From an uncultured Actinomycetes bacterium (GTDB lineage: Bacteria > Actinomycetota > Actinomycetes > S36-B12): a stretch of DNA of 23,046 nt. Positions 21,202-23,046 of the stretch are shown here, piece after piece. Position 1 is the stretch's first letter. Every line of letters begins with the position of its first letter. The stretch spans positions 1 to 23,046 of the forward strand of contig CAIXFB010000252.1 of the NCBI GenBank assembly GCA_903918595.1, written 5' to 3'. Both the position numbers and the translations under genes were made by a program. Below the pieces are notes generated by a model. The model searched no databases and was not told where the DNA came from. It was given only the letters and a program-made list of their open reading frames with translations.

Positions 21202-23046
21202 ATGAGTGTCCCGTTCTCTGATCGTCACATTGGTCCTGATGAAGCTGCCATCGATCAGATGCTGGCAACCTTGGGCTATACCGACCTCGACTCATTCACG
21301 TCAGCTGTCGTACCCGAGGTAATTCGTTGGCACGATGACCTGAACGTGCCAGCCGCTCAAAGTGAACCCGCTGTCCTCGCCCGACTGCAGGAACTAGCGC
21401 GTATGAATACGATCGCGACTTCAATGATCGGCCTTGGCTACACCGGGACACATACTCCGGGCGTCATCGTTCGGAACATTTTGGAGAATCCTGCGTGGTA
21501 CACGGCCTACACGCCATATCAGCCCGAGATTTCACAAGGTCGCCTGGAAGCGCTACTGAATTTCCAGACAATGATTGAGGACCTCACAGCTCTTCCGGTT
21601 GCAAGTGCTTCATTGCTTGATGAACCGACCGCGGCTGCGGAAGCCATGACCCTGGCACTTCGACAGAGCACGCTTGACTCACCGGGATTCCTCATCGACG
21701 TTGATACCCATCCGCAGACGATCGCAGTGCTGAAAACCCGTGCAGAGCCTCTAGGCATTGAAATCGTCGAGGTAGATCTGAGCACACCGCTGCCCGAAGG
21801 GCAGTGGGCTGGGGTTCTGATCTCATACCCAGGCACATCGGGAGCTATCAAGAAGATCGACGAACTCATTGTGAATATTCACAATGTGGGAGCGATGGCT
21901 ATCGTCGCAACGGACCTGATTTCATTAACGCTGCTCAAGCCTCCGGGTGAAATGGGTGCGGATGTGGTTGTCGGCTCTGCGCAACGCTTCGGGGTCCCCA
22001 TGGGATTCGGTGGTCCGCACGCGGGCTTCATGTCAGTAAGAGCCGGGTTGGAGCGATCACTGCCGGGCCGACTCGTAGGTGTGAGCATCGATGCAGAGGG
22101 TAATCCGGCCTATCGGCTGGCACTGCAAACTCGGGAACAGCACATCCGACGTGAAAAAGCGACGAGCAATATTTGCACCGCTCAAGTGCTACTAGCGGTT
22201 ATCTCCAGTATGTACGCGGTCTACCACGGACCTTCAGGCTTGACCGCGATTGCACAGCAGGTGCATAGTCTCGCGTCGAATTTCCAGAGGCGGCTAACGG
22301 CCGCAGGGATAGCGCCAGCACATCAACTCGTCTTCGACACTGTTCGTTGGTTAGTACCCGGCTCCGCACACGACCTCGGGGCACGACTCTCGGGTAATGG
22401 CCTCAATATTCGAATCGTCGATGACAACACAGTGTCTGTCACCTTCGATGAAACCCATTCGTTCTCCGACGTCGATCGCTTGTCGGCTTTACTCGGCTTG
22501 GAATCGGACGCAGAGGACCATGCGCGAAGTTCACTTCTTGACAGCGAGCTTCGGCGCACCTCACCGTTTCTGACCCATCCAGTCTTTAACACCCACCACA
22601 GTGAAACCTCAATGTTGCGCTATATCCGACGACTCAGTGACCGCGACATAGCCCTGGATCGGACCATGATTCCGTTGGGATCGTGCACGATGAAACTCAA
22701 TGCAACCACGGAAATGGAACCAATCACGTGGCCAGAGTTTTCATCCATCCATCCATTTGCACCCCTTGACCAAGCCGAGGGTTATCGGGAAATGATCCGG
22801 GAGCTCGAAGCGTGGTTGGTCGAAGTGACCGGCTATGACGCAGTTTCATTGCAGCCTAACGCCGGATCGCAGGGAGAATTCGCAGGTTTGCTGGCCATCC
22901 GCGGGTACCACCGATCTCGCGGAGATGACCACAGAACCATCTGCCTCATTCCGAGCAGTGCTCACGGTACAAATGCTGCAAGCGCCGTTATGGCCGGCAT
23001 GCGCGTCGTCGTCGTCTCATGTGATGAGTTTGGCAACGTCGATGGA
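21202..23046 (+). CDS. gcvP: GcvP, glycine decarboxylase (P-protein), 3' truncated by window end
   Basis: The P-protein decarboxylates glycine with PLP and loads the aminomethyl group onto lipoyl-GcvH. The open frame runs 615 codons from ATG 21202 to the window edge, about two thirds of a full-length single-chain GcvP. It begins with the typical SDRHIGPDEAAIDQML, continues through MIGLGYTGTHTPGVI, ENPAWYTAYTPYQPEISQGR, SAQRFGVPMGFGGPHAGF and REQHIRREKATSNICTAQ, and reaches MIPLGSCTMKLNAT and SSAHGTNAASAV in the second half. The PLP lysine would lie beyond the edge. GGAG at 21192-21195 is 6 nt before the start. The tandem glycine riboswitch directly upstream fits feedback by the substrate. Confidence 0.97.
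   Translation, partial: MSVPFSDRHIGPDEAAIDQMLATLGYTDLDSFTSAVVPEVIRWHDDLNVPAAQSEPAVLARLQELARMNTIATSMIGLGYTGTHTPGVIVRNILENPAWYTAYTPYQPEISQGRLEALLNFQTMIEDLTALPVASASLLDEPTAAAEAMTLALRQSTLDSPGFLIDVDTHPQTIAVLKTRAEPLGIEIVEVDLSTPLPEGQWAGVLISYPGTSGAIKKIDELIVNIHNVGAMAIVATDLISLTLLKPPGEMGADVVVGSAQRFGVPMGFGGPHAGFMSVRAGLERSLPGRLVGVSIDAEGNPAYRLALQTREQHIRREKATSNICTAQVLLAVISSMYAVYHGPSGLTAIAQQVHSLASNFQRRLTAAGIAPAHQLVFDTVRWLVPGSAHDLGARLSGNGLNIRIVDDNTVSVTFDETHSFSDVDRLSALLGLESDAEDHARSSLLDSELRRTSPFLTHPVFNTHHSETSMLRYIRRLSDRDIALDRTMIPLGSCTMKLNATTEMEPITWPEFSSIHPFAPLDQAEGYREMIRELEAWLVEVTGYDAVSLQPNAGSQGEFAGLLAIRGYHRSRGDDHRTICLIPSSAHGTNAASAVMAGMRVVVVSCDEFGNVDG

Noticed and set aside
1..23046. Search for an undescribed defence, mobile or secretion system
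   Set aside because: Every gene falls into a recognised family in a conserved actinobacterial setting. No integrase, transposase, phage, toxin-antitoxin or CRISPR-like signal was seen, and no direct repeats flank any segment.

Overview
The window is ordinary, gene-dense chromosome of an actinobacterium. The evidence is: an actinobacterial-type SUF operon with SufR, a Rieske ferredoxin and SufU in the order sufR-B-D-Rieske-C-S-U-T; a DUF3099 protein; an InhA-type enoyl reductase; a GarA/OdhI-type FHA protein; and the FtsR/BFN-nuclease/MerR trio upstream of gcvP. Base composition looks moderate by eye (about 50-57% GC), low for the phylum. Most same-strand neighbours share an ATGA overlap or abut. 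This suggests a compact, perhaps aquatic, streamlined lineage, but that placement is inference.

Layout. 1-6045 (+): end of sufR, then sufB, sufD, a Rieske ferredoxin, sufC, sufS, sufU and sufT (Fe-S cluster assembly). 6098-10363 (+): an ABC-F ATPase, a crotonase-family protein and an ABC exporter half-transporter. 10373-11428 (-): DUF3099 and SURF1. 11553-13829 (+): dodecin, fabG, an inhA/fabI-type enoyl-ACP reductase and a SixA-like phosphatase. 13823-15064 (-): serB, convergent with and overlapping the phosphatase gene. 15132-20168 (+): an orphan ABC ATPase, an Fe-S (6-4) photolyase, a CDP-alcohol phosphatidyltransferase, gcvH, a zinc-ribbon FHA protein, an FtsR-like MerR regulator and a BFN-domain nuclease. 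20354-20920 (+): a second MerR regulator. 20969-21151: a tandem glycine riboswitch. 21202 to the right edge: gcvP, truncated by the window. No tRNA, rRNA, CRISPR array, insertion sequence or prophage gene was seen, and no gene-free stretch reaches 300 bases.

How the genes work together. The SUF genes build the clusters that Fe-S enzymes here need, including the photolyase. fabG and the enoyl reductase supply two steps of type II fatty acid elongation. gcvH and gcvP belong to the glycine cleavage system, and glycine sensing sits directly upstream of gcvP. SerB makes the serine that feeds glycine and one-carbon metabolism. The FHA/FtsR/nuclease/MerR group is the conserved actinobacterial neighbourhood linking Ser/Thr-kinase signalling and cell division to gcv genes. 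From memory, gene order resembles two separate M. tuberculosis blocks (Rv1460-Rv1484 and Rv1822-Rv1832) brought together and thinned.

I found no convincing undescribed multi-gene system. The points most worth a second look are the zinc-ribbon GarA homologue, the orphan ABC ATPase translationally coupled to an Fe-S photolyase, three starts with the same TANNNT-N6-GTG layout that suggest leaderless transcripts, a perfect palindrome over the likely gcvP -10 box, a divergent second glycine aptamer, and a crotonase lacking one catalytic glutamate.
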